Positions 28,732-37,059 of a stretch of DNA of 64,000 bases are shown one piece after another (within the stretch, counting starts at the first letter, position 1; every line of letters starts with the position of its first letter). The stretch is from Mycobacterium sp. SMC-2. Its GTDB lineage: Bacteria; Actinomycetota; Actinomycetes; Mycobacteriales; Mycobacteriaceae. The DNA lies in contig NZ_CP079863.1 in NCBI RefSeq assembly GCF_025263485.1, positions 2,294,001-2,358,000 on the forward strand, read 5' to 3'. The translations under genes and the position numbers were made by a program. The notes beneath the pieces were generated by a model, which did no database searches, was not told the DNA's origin, and saw only the letters and a list, made by a program, of their open reading frames with translations.

Positions 28732-29706
28732 ATGACGACGAGTTCGACCGATGCCGTTCCCAACCCGCATGCCACGGCCGAGCAGGTGGAGGCCGCCCGG
28801 CACGACAGCAAGCTGGCCCAGGTCCTCTACCACGACTGGGAGGCCGAGTCGTATGACGACAAGTGGTCGATCTCGTACGACCAGCGCTGCGTGGACTATG
28901 CCCGGGATTGCTTCGACGCCATCGTGCCCGACGGGGTGCTTCGCGAACTGCCCTACGACCGGGCCCTCGAATTGGGCTGCGGCACCGGGTTTTTCCTGCT
29001 GAACCTGATCCAGTCCGGGGTGGCCCGGCGCGGATCGGTCACCGACCTGTCGCCCGGCATGGTCAAGGTTGCCACCCGCAACGGGCAGTCGCTGGGGCTG
29101 GACATCGACGGCCGGGTCGCCGACGCCGAGGGAATCCCCTACGAGGACAACACCTTCGACCTGGTCGTCGGGCACGCCGTGCTCCACCACATCCCCGACG
29201 TCGAGCTGGCGCTGCGCGAGGTCGTCCGGGTGCTGCGACCGGGCGGCCGGTTCGTCTTCGCCGGCGAGCCGACCACAGTCGGGGACACCTACGCCCGCAC
29301 GTTGTCCACCTTGACCTGGCGCATCGCGACCAACGTCACCAAGTTGCCCGGTCTGGAGGGCTGGCGACGACCACAGGCCGAACTCGACGAGTCCTCCCGC
29401 GCCGCCGCGCTGGAGGCCCTCGTCGACCTGCACACCTTCACCCCGGGCGACCTGGAGCGGATGGCCGGCAAGGCTGGTGCGGCCGAAGTGCAAACGGCCA
29501 CAGTGGAATTCACCGCCGCGATGCTGGGCTGGCCGCTGCGCACCTTCGAATGCGCGGTGCCGCCCGGGCGGCTCGGCTGGGGCTGGGCGAAGTTCGCGTT
29601 CAACAGCTGGAAGACGCTCAGCTGGCTGGACGCCAACGTCCTGCGGCACGTGGCGCCGAAGGGCTGGTTCTACAACGTGATGATCACCGGGGTCAAACCC
29701 TCCTGA
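28732..29706 (+). CDS. SAM-dependent methyltransferase (Rv3038c-like)
   Basis: A class I methyltransferase (324 aa) with motif I ALELGCGTGFF (about residues 80-90), an AEGIPYEDNTFDLVVGHAVLHH segment and LRPGGRFVFAGEP. The substrate is unknown. It overlaps the next methyltransferase-like gene at CTGA. In M. tuberculosis it lies in the same run toward the MGLP genes. Confidence 0.88.
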   Translation: MTTSSTDAVPNPHATAEQVEAARHDSKLAQVLYHDWEAESYDDKWSISYDQRCVDYARDCFDAIVPDGVLRELPYDRALELGCGTGFFLLNLIQSGVARRGSVTDLSPGMVKVATRNGQSLGLDIDGRVADAEGIPYEDNTFDLVVGHAVLHHIPDVELALREVVRVLRPGGRFVFAGEPTTVGDTYARTLSTLTWRIATNVTKLPGLEGWRRPQAELDESSRAAALEALVDLHTFTPGDLERMAGKAGAAEVQTATVEFTAAMLGWPLRTFECAVPPGRLGWGWAKFAFNSWKTLSWLDANVLRHVAPKGWFYNVMITGVKPS

Positions 29707-30905
29707 GCCCCGGCCTCACCTTCGGCGCCGAGGACGTCCGTTATCTGCGGTCGGATTCCGGTGCCGCTGCGCTGGCGGCGGTCGCCGAACTCGACCTGAC
29801 CGACGCCACCCGGGTCGCCGATGTCGCCACGGCGCGTGCCCGGTTCGGGGACCGCGCGGCGGTGCTGGTGGAGACCACGTTGCTGCGCCGGCGGGCCGCC
29901 GAGAAATTGAGCGGGCTGAGCGCCGAGATCCCCGTCTCGGACTGGTTGTTCACCGACGAGGCGCTGCAGCAAGCCACCGCGGCCCCGGTGGCTCTGCACC
30001 GCGCCGGGCGGCTCGCGCAGGCGGGAGTCGTGGTGCACGACGTGACCTGTTCGATCGGCACCGAGTTGGCCGCGCTGCGGGCCACCGGGGTTCGAGCGGT
30101 CGGCAGCGACCTCGATCCCGTGCGGCTGGCGATGGCCCGGCACAACCTGGGGGAGGCCGTCCTGCTCTGCCGTGCCGACGCGCTCGCCCCGGTGACCCGC
30201 GACGCCGCGGTCCTCGCGGACCCGGCGCGGCGTCTCGGCGCGCGGCGCCGCTTCCGCATCGAGGATTACCGGCCGGGCCTGGGCGCCCTGATCGACACCT
30301 ACCGGCACCGCGACCTCGTCGTAAAGTGTGCCCCCGGAATAGATTTCGACGACGTGGGCCGACTCGGTTTCGATGGCGAGATCGAGGTGACGTCCTATCG
30401 CGGCTCGGTGCGGGAGGCGTGCCTGTGGCCGGCCGGGCTCGCGCAGCGCGGCGTCCGCCGGCGGGCCAGCATCCTCGATCACGGCGAGCAGATCACCGAC
30501 GGCGATCCGGACGACTGCCCGGTGCGGCCGGCCGGGCGGTGGATCGTCGACCCCGACGGCGCGGTGGTCCGCGCCGGGCTGGTGCGCCACTACGGCGCGC
30601 GGCACGGGCTGTGGCAGCTCGACCCTGACATCGCCTACCTGTCGGGGGATCGGCTGCCGCCGGCGGTCCGGGGCTTCGAGGTGCTCGAGCAGCTGGCCTT
30701 CGATGAGCGACGGCTCCGCCAGGCGCTGACGGCGCTGGACTGCGGAACGCTGGAGTTCCTGGTTCGCGGTGTGCGGGTGGACCCGGACGCGCTGCGGCGG
30801 CGGATGCGGCCGCGCGGCAGCCGGCCCCTGTCGGTGGTCATCACCCGCATCGGCTCGCGGGCCGCCGGGCGCGCGATGGCGTTCGTCTGCCGTCCGTCGC
30901 GGTAG
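29703..30905 (+). CDS. methyltransferase with THUMP-like C-terminal domain (Rv3037c-like)
   Basis: The 400-aa protein carries a SAM-binding fold with VHDVTCSIGTELAAL and VGSDLDPVRLAMARHN, then a proline-strand DPARR motif, and a C-terminal THUMP-like domain. No ATG, GTG or TTG occurs between the preceding in-frame region and the family-like beginning (LSPGLTFGAEDVRYL), so a CTG at 29703, overlapping the upstream TGA, is the best start. Rv3037c is usually grouped with MGLP genes; the THUMP-like end could instead suggest RNA. Confidence 0.8.
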   Translation: MSPGLTFGAEDVRYLRSDSGAAALAAVAELDLTDATRVADVATARARFGDRAAVLVETTLLRRRAAEKLSGLSAEIPVSDWLFTDEALQQATAAPVALHRAGRLAQAGVVVHDVTCSIGTELAALRATGVRAVGSDLDPVRLAMARHNLGEAVLLCRADALAPVTRDAAVLADPARRLGARRRFRIEDYRPGLGALIDTYRHRDLVVKCAPGIDFDDVGRLGFDGEIEVTSYRGSVREACLWPAGLAQRGVRRRASILDHGEQITDGDPDDCPVRPAGRWIVDPDGAVVRAGLVRHYGARHGLWQLDPDIAYLSGDRLPPAVRGFEVLEQLAFDERRLRQALTALDCGTLEFLVRGVRVDPDALRRRMRPRGSRPLSVVITRIGSRAAGRAMAFVCRPSR

Positions 30906-30975
30906 CGCCGGTAGGCTGGTGCGGTCGCTCTGCCAGGCGCCCAGCCCACGCCTACCCCGCAAGGACAATAGAAGA

Positions 30976-31659
30976 ATGCGTTATCTGATCGCGGCCGTGG
31001 TGCTCGCATCGGTGGCCCTGTTGGGCTGGCCGGCGGGCGCCGCCCCACCGTCGTGTGCGAGCTTGGGCGGCACCATCGAGGCCGGCCAGATCTGTCGCGT
31101 GCGCGCCACCGGCCCCACCTACACGCTCGACCTGGCGTTTCCCGCCGACTATCCCGACGAGCAAGCGCTGAGCGACTACATCACGCAGAACCGGGACGGT
31201 TTCGTCAACGTCGCACAGAGTTCCGGGCCGCGCGATCAGCCCTATCAATTGGAGGCGACCACCGAGCAACGCAGCTCCGGTCAGCCGCCGCGCAACACCC
31301 GCAGCGTGGTGCTCAAATTCTTCCAGGACCTCGGCGGAGCGCACCCCTCGATTTGGTACAAGGCGTTCAACTACAACCTCGGGACGAAGCAGCCCATCAC
31401 CTTCGACAGTCTGTTTGCCCCGGGGACCGCGCCGCTGGACGGCATCTTCCCGATCGTGCAGCGCGACCTGGAACGCCAAACCCCTTTGGGCGCAGCGATT
31501 TTGCCCTCGACGGGGCACGACCCGACGCACTATCAGAACTTCGCCATCACCGACGACCAGCTGATCTTCTACTTCGCGCCCGGTGAACTGCTGCCGGCGT
31601 TTGCCGGGCCGGCCCAGGCCCAGGTGCCCCGCAACGCCATTCCGCCGCTGGCGATCTGA
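30976..31659 (+). CDS. secreted protein, TB22.2/Rv3036c-like (RsiV/DUF3298 family)
   Basis: A Sec signal peptide (residues 1-22, MRYLIAAVV.. to AGA) precedes a 205-aa exported domain with EATTEQRSS, VVLKFFQDLGG and a C-terminal FAITDDQLIFYFAPGELLP typical of the DUF3298/RsiV group. The M. tuberculosis protein was reported as a cell-wall esterase; I cannot confirm the catalytic residues. The ATG at 30976 follows AGGACAATAGAAG. Confidence 0.85.
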   Translation: MRYLIAAVVLASVALLGWPAGAAPPSCASLGGTIEAGQICRVRATGPTYTLDLAFPADYPDEQALSDYITQNRDGFVNVAQSSGPRDQPYQLEATTEQRSSGQPPRNTRSVVLKFFQDLGGAHPSIWYKAFNYNLGTKQPITFDSLFAPGTAPLDGIFPIVQRDLERQTPLGAAILPSTGHDPTHYQNFAITDDQLIFYFAPGELLPAFAGPAQAQVPRNAIPPLAI

Positions 31660-31662
31660 CGC

Positions 31663-32013
31663 CTAAACGGGACCGGCCTGCAACTCCATCGCCGCGGCGG
31701 CCACCGCCAGCCCGACCTGTGCCACACAACCGATGATCGGGACGAAGAACGCCCGCCTGCGCCGGCTCAGGAGATACACGGCCACCACCACGTCGAGGAG
31801 CAAGACGGCGCCGCCGCCCCACGTCGCCAACGTCATGGCCCGGTCGAACCAGGCGGGGTCGCCGCACTTCACCGAGCCGCACGGGTCGGTGGCCATGACG
31901 AGCAGGCCGAGCAAGCCGAACGTCGCGCCGAACAGGCAGCCGTGCAAGATCAGCAGGATAAGGGTCGCGGCGAGGTCGGCCGGCCGGGCTCGAGGCGTCT
32001 CGTCGGTGGGCAC
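31663..32013 (-). CDS. small four-helix membrane protein with C-x4-C loop
   Basis: The 116-aa protein has hydrophobic segments at about residues 13-38, 58-74 and 83-105. A short outer loop holds DPCGSVKCGD and basic RRRRAFF follows the second segment group. The GTG at 32013 lies 14 bp after the stop of the PQQ-like lipoprotein gene, so they share an operon. Its layout, including C-x4-C and the Arg-rich turn, resembles the protein at 34235-34603. The function is unknown. Confidence 0.65.
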   Translation of the reverse strand: MPTDETPRARPADLAATLILLILHGCLFGATFGLLGLLVMATDPCGSVKCGDPAWFDRAMTLATWGGGAVLLLDVVVAVYLLSRRRRAFFVPIIGCVAQVGLAVAAAAMELQAGPV

Positions 32014-32027
32014 CCAGCGATTATCGG

Positions 32028-33350
32028 TCAGGCCGGCGCGAAGCCGTACACTTGGCCGTCGCTGGTCGCGGCCACCACGCGGCGATCGGTGCCGACCGAG
32101 ACCCCGACGGGATGGCCGGTGGCCGCCGGAAGCGGGTAACTGCCCTGCGTGTGACCGTTGCCGGGGTCGAAGACCAGCAGCGACATACCGGGCGCGCCGT
32201 TCGCGGCGGGGCCGCTGATCACCGTGTAGCCCACGCCGGCACCGGCCAGGCTGGAAGACGACAGGGGGACGACGTCGTCGCGGCGCCACGCCTGATCGGC
32301 GTGATCGCCCGCGTCCTTGAACGCCACCAGCCGGGTGTCGGGGCCGCCGCCGGACACGATGAGGCCCTCGGGCGTGACCGCCGGCGACGTCTGCGCCAGG
32401 AACCCCAACGGCATGGACCACTTCACTTTCCCGTCGGTGGCGTGCAATGCCCACAGTCGTTGGTCGCGGCCGTTGACGTAGACGGTCGACCCGTCGGCGG
32501 ATAGCACCGGGCTGGCGATGACACCGGCGCCGACGGCGTCGCTGGCCCACTCGCGGGACAGCAGCGGCGTCTGTCCGGGGTGATACTTCAGCCCAACCAG
32601 CCCCGCGGCCGGGGCGCCCGGCTGCCAGACACCGAGCACCGCCATCCGGCTGGCCGCCGAGAAGGCGGGCGCGGCGGCCACCGGGCAGCCCTGCCGGGCC
32701 GGCCCGCAATCGGCCAACCCGCGCGTCGCATCGGTGGGATCGACACCCTCCACCAGATCCATCGGGCTGCCGACCACCGCGCCGCGGTGTGCCTGGAAAA
32801 CCAGCACCTGCCCCAGGTGTGTCGCGACCAGCAGCTGCCCGCTCCCGAGAAACCTTGGCGTTCCGGGCATTCCGATCACCGGCTGCCGCCATCGCGTCCA
32901 CTGCGTCACCGGGAAGGAGAGGAACGCGCCGGGCTCACCGACGTAGAGGTTGTCGAACCCGTCGAAGAGCGGGCCCGCAAACCCGCCACCCTGGGACAGC
33001 CGCACACACCAGCGCTGCCGGCCGTTGTGGTCGTTCTCCCATTCCATCAGCGAGCATCCGGCCGGGGTCTGCGCGTTGAGGCCCAGATAGCCGCGCGCGG
33101 TCAGTGCCGGGGCCGCCCCCAAGGTTCCCTTGACCGAGCGCGTCCAACGCAACGACAGCTTGGTGGCGCCGTTGGTTGCGGTGTAGCTGCTGTTGGCGGC
33201 GTCGCCGTATTGCGCCGGCCAGCCGGCGGCGGCTGACGCCTCCACCCACGAGTCGGTGTTGGCGCACCCGCCGAGCCCCGCCGCCATCCCGGCCGCCAGC
33301 AGCGCCGATGACCAGCGCCGAAGCCCGCGCGGGAGATGTCGGTCAAGCAC
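32028..33350 (-). CDS. PQQ/beta-propeller lipoprotein (Rv3035-like)
   Basis: The 440-aa protein has a signal peptide ending in LGGC (Cys about 29), then repeated propeller blades seen as VYVNGRDQRLWALHATDGKVKW, LIVSGGGPDTRLVAF and VAATSDGQVYGF. It lacks a classical PQQ-dehydrogenase active site, so a scaffold or binding role outside the membrane is more likely. It is divergent from the acetyltransferase gene. Confidence 0.85.
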   Translation of the reverse strand: MLDRHLPRGLRRWSSALLAAGMAAGLGGCANTDSWVEASAAAGWPAQYGDAANSSYTATNGATKLSLRWTRSVKGTLGAAPALTARGYLGLNAQTPAGCSLMEWENDHNGRQRWCVRLSQGGGFAGPLFDGFDNLYVGEPGAFLSFPVTQWTRWRQPVIGMPGTPRFLGSGQLLVATHLGQVLVFQAHRGAVVGSPMDLVEGVDPTDATRGLADCGPARQGCPVAAAPAFSAASRMAVLGVWQPGAPAAGLVGLKYHPGQTPLLSREWASDAVGAGVIASPVLSADGSTVYVNGRDQRLWALHATDGKVKWSMPLGFLAQTSPAVTPEGLIVSGGGPDTRLVAFKDAGDHADQAWRRDDVVPLSSSSLAGAGVGYTVISGPAANGAPGMSLLVFDPGNGHTQGSYPLPAATGHPVGVSVGTDRRVVAATSDGQVYGFAPA

Positions 33351-33500
33351 CTCGATTCCCAGATCCTTCCCAGGGCGTTCGGCAGGAGCGGCCAGTGAGT
33401 ACAGGTGAGGGTAACCCGCGGCGAGTCGGCTCCTGCGGATTGCCCGCCTCGTTGGCCCGCCGTTCCGGCGCGCATCGTCGGCGAGTTAGGCTGTCCGGCC

Positions 33501-34238
33501 ATGACGAGCATGTGGGGCGCGCCGGTCCATCGCCGTTGGCGTGGATCGAACCTGCGGGACCCGCGTCAGGCCAAGTTCCTCACGCTGGCCTCGCTGAAAT
33601 GGGTGCTGCGCAACCGCGCGTACACCCCGTGGTACCTGGTGCGCTATTGGCGGCTGCTGAAGTTCAAGCTGGCCAACCCGCACATCATCACCCGCGGGAT
33701 GGTGTTTTTGGGCAAGGACGTGGAGATTCACGCGACGCCCGAACTGGCGCAGCTGGAAATCGGCCGGTGGGTGCACATCGGCGACAAGAACACCATTCGC
33801 GCGCACGAGGGTTCGCTGCGGTTCGGCGACAAGGTGGTTCTGGGCCGCGACAACGTCATCAACGCCTACCTCGACATCGAGCTCGGCGATTCGGTGCTGA
33901 TGGCCGACTGGTGCTACGTCTGCGACTTCGACCACCGCATGGACAACATCCACATGCCGATCAAGGACCAGGGCATCGTCAAGTCCCCGGTGCGGATCGG
34001 GCCCGACACCTGGGTGGGGGTGAAGGTGACGGTGCTGCGCGGCACGGCCGTCGGCCGCGGCTGCGTGCTGGGGTCGCACGCGGTAGTCCGCGGTGTGATC
34101 CCCGATTACTCGATCGCCGTCGGTGCGCCGGCCAAGGTGGTCAAGAACCGCCAGCTCGCCTGGGAGAGTTCGGCCGCCCAGCGGGCGGAACTGGCGGCCG
34201 CCCTGGCCGACATCGAACGCAAGAAGGCCGCCCGTTGA
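33501..34238 (+). CDS. left-handed beta-helix acyltransferase (Rv3034c-like)
   Basis: The hexapeptide-repeat acetyltransferase (245 aa) has the catalytic-type His in CDFDHRMDN, a VRIGPDTWVGVKVTVLRGTAVGRGCVLGSHAVV coil run and a VGAPAKVVKNR end. The M. tuberculosis homologue is placed in the MGLP cluster and may acylate that polysaccharide. The ATG at 33501 is chosen over the open frame from 33405. It is translationally coupled (TTGA) to a small membrane protein. Confidence 0.85.
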   Translation: MTSMWGAPVHRRWRGSNLRDPRQAKFLTLASLKWVLRNRAYTPWYLVRYWRLLKFKLANPHIITRGMVFLGKDVEIHATPELAQLEIGRWVHIGDKNTIRAHEGSLRFGDKVVLGRDNVINAYLDIELGDSVLMADWCYVCDFDHRMDNIHMPIKDQGIVKSPVRIGPDTWVGVKVTVLRGTAVGRGCVLGSHAVVRGVIPDYSIAVGAPAKVVKNRQLAWESSAAQRAELAAALADIERKKAAR

Positions 34239-34603
34239 CCGCTGGCGGGTGGGGGCCCGCGGCGCGGGATGCCACGACGGCGCGCCCCCGCTGGGACGTG
34301 CCGCTGTCCATCGTCTTGGTGGTGTTCGCCGTGTTGGGCTGGGTCGCGGCCACCGGCATCGAAATCCTAATGCTGGCCTTCACCGACTACTGCCCCCCGG
34401 AGCGATGCAGCGTGGAGCGGGCCGTCAACGCGGTCACCGTCTCGGTGTTGGCGGCGGGCGCGTTCACCGTCGTCGGGGCGGTGTGCACGATCGTGCGGAT
34501 GGCTCGTCGGCGCCTCGGGTGGCCGTATGCGGCCACGACGTTGGCGGCGTCGGTCGTGGCGGAAGTTCTCGGTATCGGCGGCTACATTGCCGCGGTCAGC
34601 TAG
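34235..34603 (+). CDS. small four-helix membrane protein with C-x4-C loop
   Basis: The 122-aa protein has four hydrophobic segments (about residues 23-50, 62-86, 96-108, 109-120), a DYCPPERCSV loop with C-x4-C, and an ARRRLGWPY turn. The TTG start overlaps the acyltransferase stop. It looks like a distant paralogue of the protein at 31663-32013. The function is unknown. Confidence 0.65.
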   Translation: MTAGGWGPAARDATTARPRWDVPLSIVLVVFAVLGWVAATGIEILMLAFTDYCPPERCSVERAVNAVTVSVLAAGAFTVVGAVCTIVRMARRRLGWPYAATTLAASVVAEVLGIGGYIAAVS

Positions 34604-34609
34604 TGACCG

Positions 34610-35158
34610 CTAGCTCGGTTCGGGGTGGTCGTCGACCTTGAAGTCGAAGTTGACGTCGCCGGCGTCGACGTTGGTGACGGTCACCGCTATGCCGTACTTG
34701 TCGCTGCCGTCCACCAGTTGGCACCGTAGCGTCGCGCCCTGAACGCCCTTCAGGTTGTCGGGGCAGGTCACCGAGTCCGGTTGTCTGCCCACCTGCTGGG
34801 CCAGCTTGCTGCTGATGATGCTGGCGACCTGGTTCTTGTCGACCGTCTCCACCATGTCGAACTTGACGTCTTTGCCGTTCACGCTCGTCACGGTCACGTT
34901 GACATTGAACGTCTGGTTTTTGACCTTCATCTCGCAATTGAGTTGCGCCCCAACCTTGGCGGGCAGGTCGCTGGGGCAGTTCACCGAATCGGGCTTGTTG
35001 CCGGCGGCGTCGGTCATCTTCGAGGTGATCTGGCCGGCGACATCGCTCTTGCTGACCGAGTGCGACGAGCCGATCGAACATGAACAGGCGTTCACGCCGG
35101 CCAGCAATCCCGCGGCGGCACCGGAGGCCAGCAATGTCCGAACGAGGAAGTGTGTCAT
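34610..35158 (-). CDS. secreted DUF4333 tandem-domain protein (Rv3033-like)
   Basis: A signal peptide (residues 1-25) ends near a VNAC that may be a lipobox. Two similar domains follow, each with a KPDSVNCP or QPDSVTCP disulfide-type motif and a second Cys (LNCEM, LRCQL). Two DUF4333 copies in tandem are typical of mycobacterial exported proteins. The ATG at 35158 is preferred. The function is unknown. Confidence 0.8.
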   Translation of the reverse strand: MTHFLVRTLLASGAAAGLLAGVNACSCSIGSSHSVSKSDVAGQITSKMTDAAGNKPDSVNCPSDLPAKVGAQLNCEMKVKNQTFNVNVTVTSVNGKDVKFDMVETVDKNQVASIISSKLAQQVGRQPDSVTCPDNLKGVQGATLRCQLVDGSDKYGIAVTVTNVDAGDVNFDFKVDDHPEPS

Positions 35159-35235
35159 TGGAGCCTCCCGGCGGCTTGACAACTGTGAGTCGGCTGATAA
35201 TCGCATGCCAAACAGCTTGGGGTGGTAGAAATCGC

Positions 35236-36564
35236 TCAGATGCTCTGGTATCGCCGCAGCGCTTCGGCGCGCTCGGCAGCGTGGTCGACGATCGGGGTTG
35301 GGTAGCCGGCCGGCCGTTCACCCTTGCGCAGGTGCGGATCGTCGACCGAGCGCAGCTCGGGCACCCACCGCCGGATGTAGTCCCCGGACGGGTCGAACTT
35401 TTCGCCCTGGGTGGTCGGGTTGAACACCCGAAAGTACGGCGCGGCGTCGGTACCGCAGCCCGCGCACCACTGCCAGCCGTGCTGGTTGTTCGCGATGTCG
35501 CCGTCGACCAGTTGGTCCAGGAACCACGCGGCGCCCCACTGCCAGGGCAGGTGCAGGTCTTTGACCAAGAACGATGCGACGATCATCCGCACCCGGTTGT
35601 GCATGAAGCCGGTCTCGCGCAGTTGGCGCATGCCGGCGTCGACCATCGGGAAGCCGGTTTCGCCGGCTTTCCAGGACTCGAAGCGGCGTTTCGCGTCGGC
35701 ACCGCTGTCGGTGCGGATGCCGTCGAACTGGCTGTTCCAGTTGCGCCAGGCGCTGGCCGGTCGGTGATGCAGCACATCGGCGTAGAAGTCGCGAAACGCC
35801 AACTCGCGCAGGTAGGCCTGCGCCCCGCGTTGATGCAGATCCAGGTCGGCGACCATGCTGCGCGGATGGATGCAGCCGAACTTGAGGTGCGCCGACATCC
35901 GGCTGGTGCCGTGCAGGTCGGGCCGGTCGCGTTCCTCGTCGTAACGCTGTAATCCGTTGGCGACGAACGACTTCCACCGCTTGCGGGCCGCCGCCTCACC
36001 GGCCACGACGTCGAGCGCGGCCCCGGGATCGGGAATCTCGGCCGGCTCGATCGGCAGCTGCGCCGGATCGAGCCAGTGCGCGGACCCGGCGCGCGATTTG
36101 ACCGGAGCCCGCCAGCCGGCCTCGCGCCATTGGCGCAGAAACGGCGTGAACACCTGGTAGGGGGACCCGTCCTTTTTGACGACCCGGCCCGGCGAGACCA
36201 GGTACGGCGATCCCGTGGCCACCAGGGGGACGGAACCCAATGCGGCACGGACCCGTTCGTCACGGCGCTTGCCGTACGGCGCGAAATCCTCGGAGACGTG
36301 CACCGCCGACGCGCCAACCTCCTTGGCGATGCGCGGGATCAGCAGGTCGGGCTGCCCACGGGCCACCAGTAGCCGGCCAGCCAGGTCCTCGCGCAGCCGT
36401 CGCAGCGAATCGCCCAGGAACTGAAGCCGGCGCGGACCGGAGGAAGCCTCGAGCTTCGGATCGAGCACGAAACAGGCGAGTACTTCCCCGTCGCCGGCCG
36501 CGGCATTCAGCGCCGGATGGTCGCCCAACCGCAAGTCGCGACGAAACCATAAGAGCGACGGCAT
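35236..36564 (-). CDS. phr: deoxyribodipyrimidine photolyase
   Basis: The 442-aa class I CPD photolyase has an N-terminal antenna domain (LLWFRRDLRLGDHPAL) and a C-terminal FAD domain with GTSRMSAHLKFG, ELAFRDFY, GFPMVDAGMRQL, FMHNRVRM and WQWCAGCGTDAAPYFRVFNP. It splits UV-induced pyrimidine dimers using light. M. tuberculosis has no photolyase at this place. It starts 15 bp after tspO and belongs to the MMPL-tspO-phr operon, next to the carotenoid genes. Confidence 0.93.
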   Translation of the reverse strand: MPSLLWFRRDLRLGDHPALNAAAGDGEVLACFVLDPKLEASSGPRRLQFLGDSLRRLREDLAGRLLVARGQPDLLIPRIAKEVGASAVHVSEDFAPYGKRRDERVRAALGSVPLVATGSPYLVSPGRVVKKDGSPYQVFTPFLRQWREAGWRAPVKSRAGSAHWLDPAQLPIEPAEIPDPGAALDVVAGEAAARKRWKSFVANGLQRYDEERDRPDLHGTSRMSAHLKFGCIHPRSMVADLDLHQRGAQAYLRELAFRDFYADVLHHRPASAWRNWNSQFDGIRTDSGADAKRRFESWKAGETGFPMVDAGMRQLRETGFMHNRVRMIVASFLVKDLHLPWQWGAAWFLDQLVDGDIANNQHGWQWCAGCGTDAAPYFRVFNPTTQGEKFDPSGDYIRRWVPELRSVDDPHLRKGERPAGYPTPIVDHAAERAEALRRYQSI

Positions 36565-36579
36565 GATCCGACGGTTTCC

Positions 36580-37059
36580 TCAGCGGTTGAGCCGCCACAC
36601 ATGGGTGGCCAGGACCGTTGCGAAGGAACACCACAGCGGATATGCCGACAGAGCCAGTCCGGCCCGCGGATCGGCCTGGGCCGCCCGACGCGCGAGGTCG
36701 GCGCTGCTGACCGTCAGCGCGGCGGCACCGACCGCCGACGCGCCGAGCTTGTGGAAACGGAAGAACAGCCAACTCCATGCGGCGTTGAGCACAAGGTTGA
36801 ACCCGAGCGCCGCGGCGTAGCGGCGCGCCTTGTCCGGTTGTCCCGCCTCCCGGAACCGGTCGATGGCCACCGCGGACGTGACCGCGATGTCGCCGTAGAG
36901 CGTGGTCCATGCCACCGGGAAGGCGGCGCTGGGCGGCTGGTACGGCGGCTTGCGCAGCCGCGCATACCAGCCGGACACGCTGTCGGCGCTGGCGAAGCTT
37001 CCGGTTCCGGCGGCGACGGCGGCGGCGAGGCTGGTCGCGGCCAGCGTGAACCTGTTCAT
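36580..37059 (-). CDS. tspO: TspO/MBR family tryptophan-rich sensory protein
   Basis: The 159-aa five-helix membrane protein has the signature GWYARLRKPPYQPPSAAFPVAW region, ALGFNLVLNAAWSWLFF and a final CSFATVLATHVWRLN helix. TspO binds porphyrins and related ligands and is tied to light and oxygen control of pigment genes in other bacteria. The ATG at 37059 overlaps the MMPL stop (ATGA), fixing the start. Confidence 0.92.
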   Translation of the reverse strand: MNRFTLAATSLAAAVAAGTGSFASADSVSGWYARLRKPPYQPPSAAFPVAWTTLYGDIAVTSAVAIDRFREAGQPDKARRYAAALGFNLVLNAAWSWLFFRFHKLGASAVGAAALTVSSADLARRAAQADPRAGLALSAYPLWCSFATVLATHVWRLNR

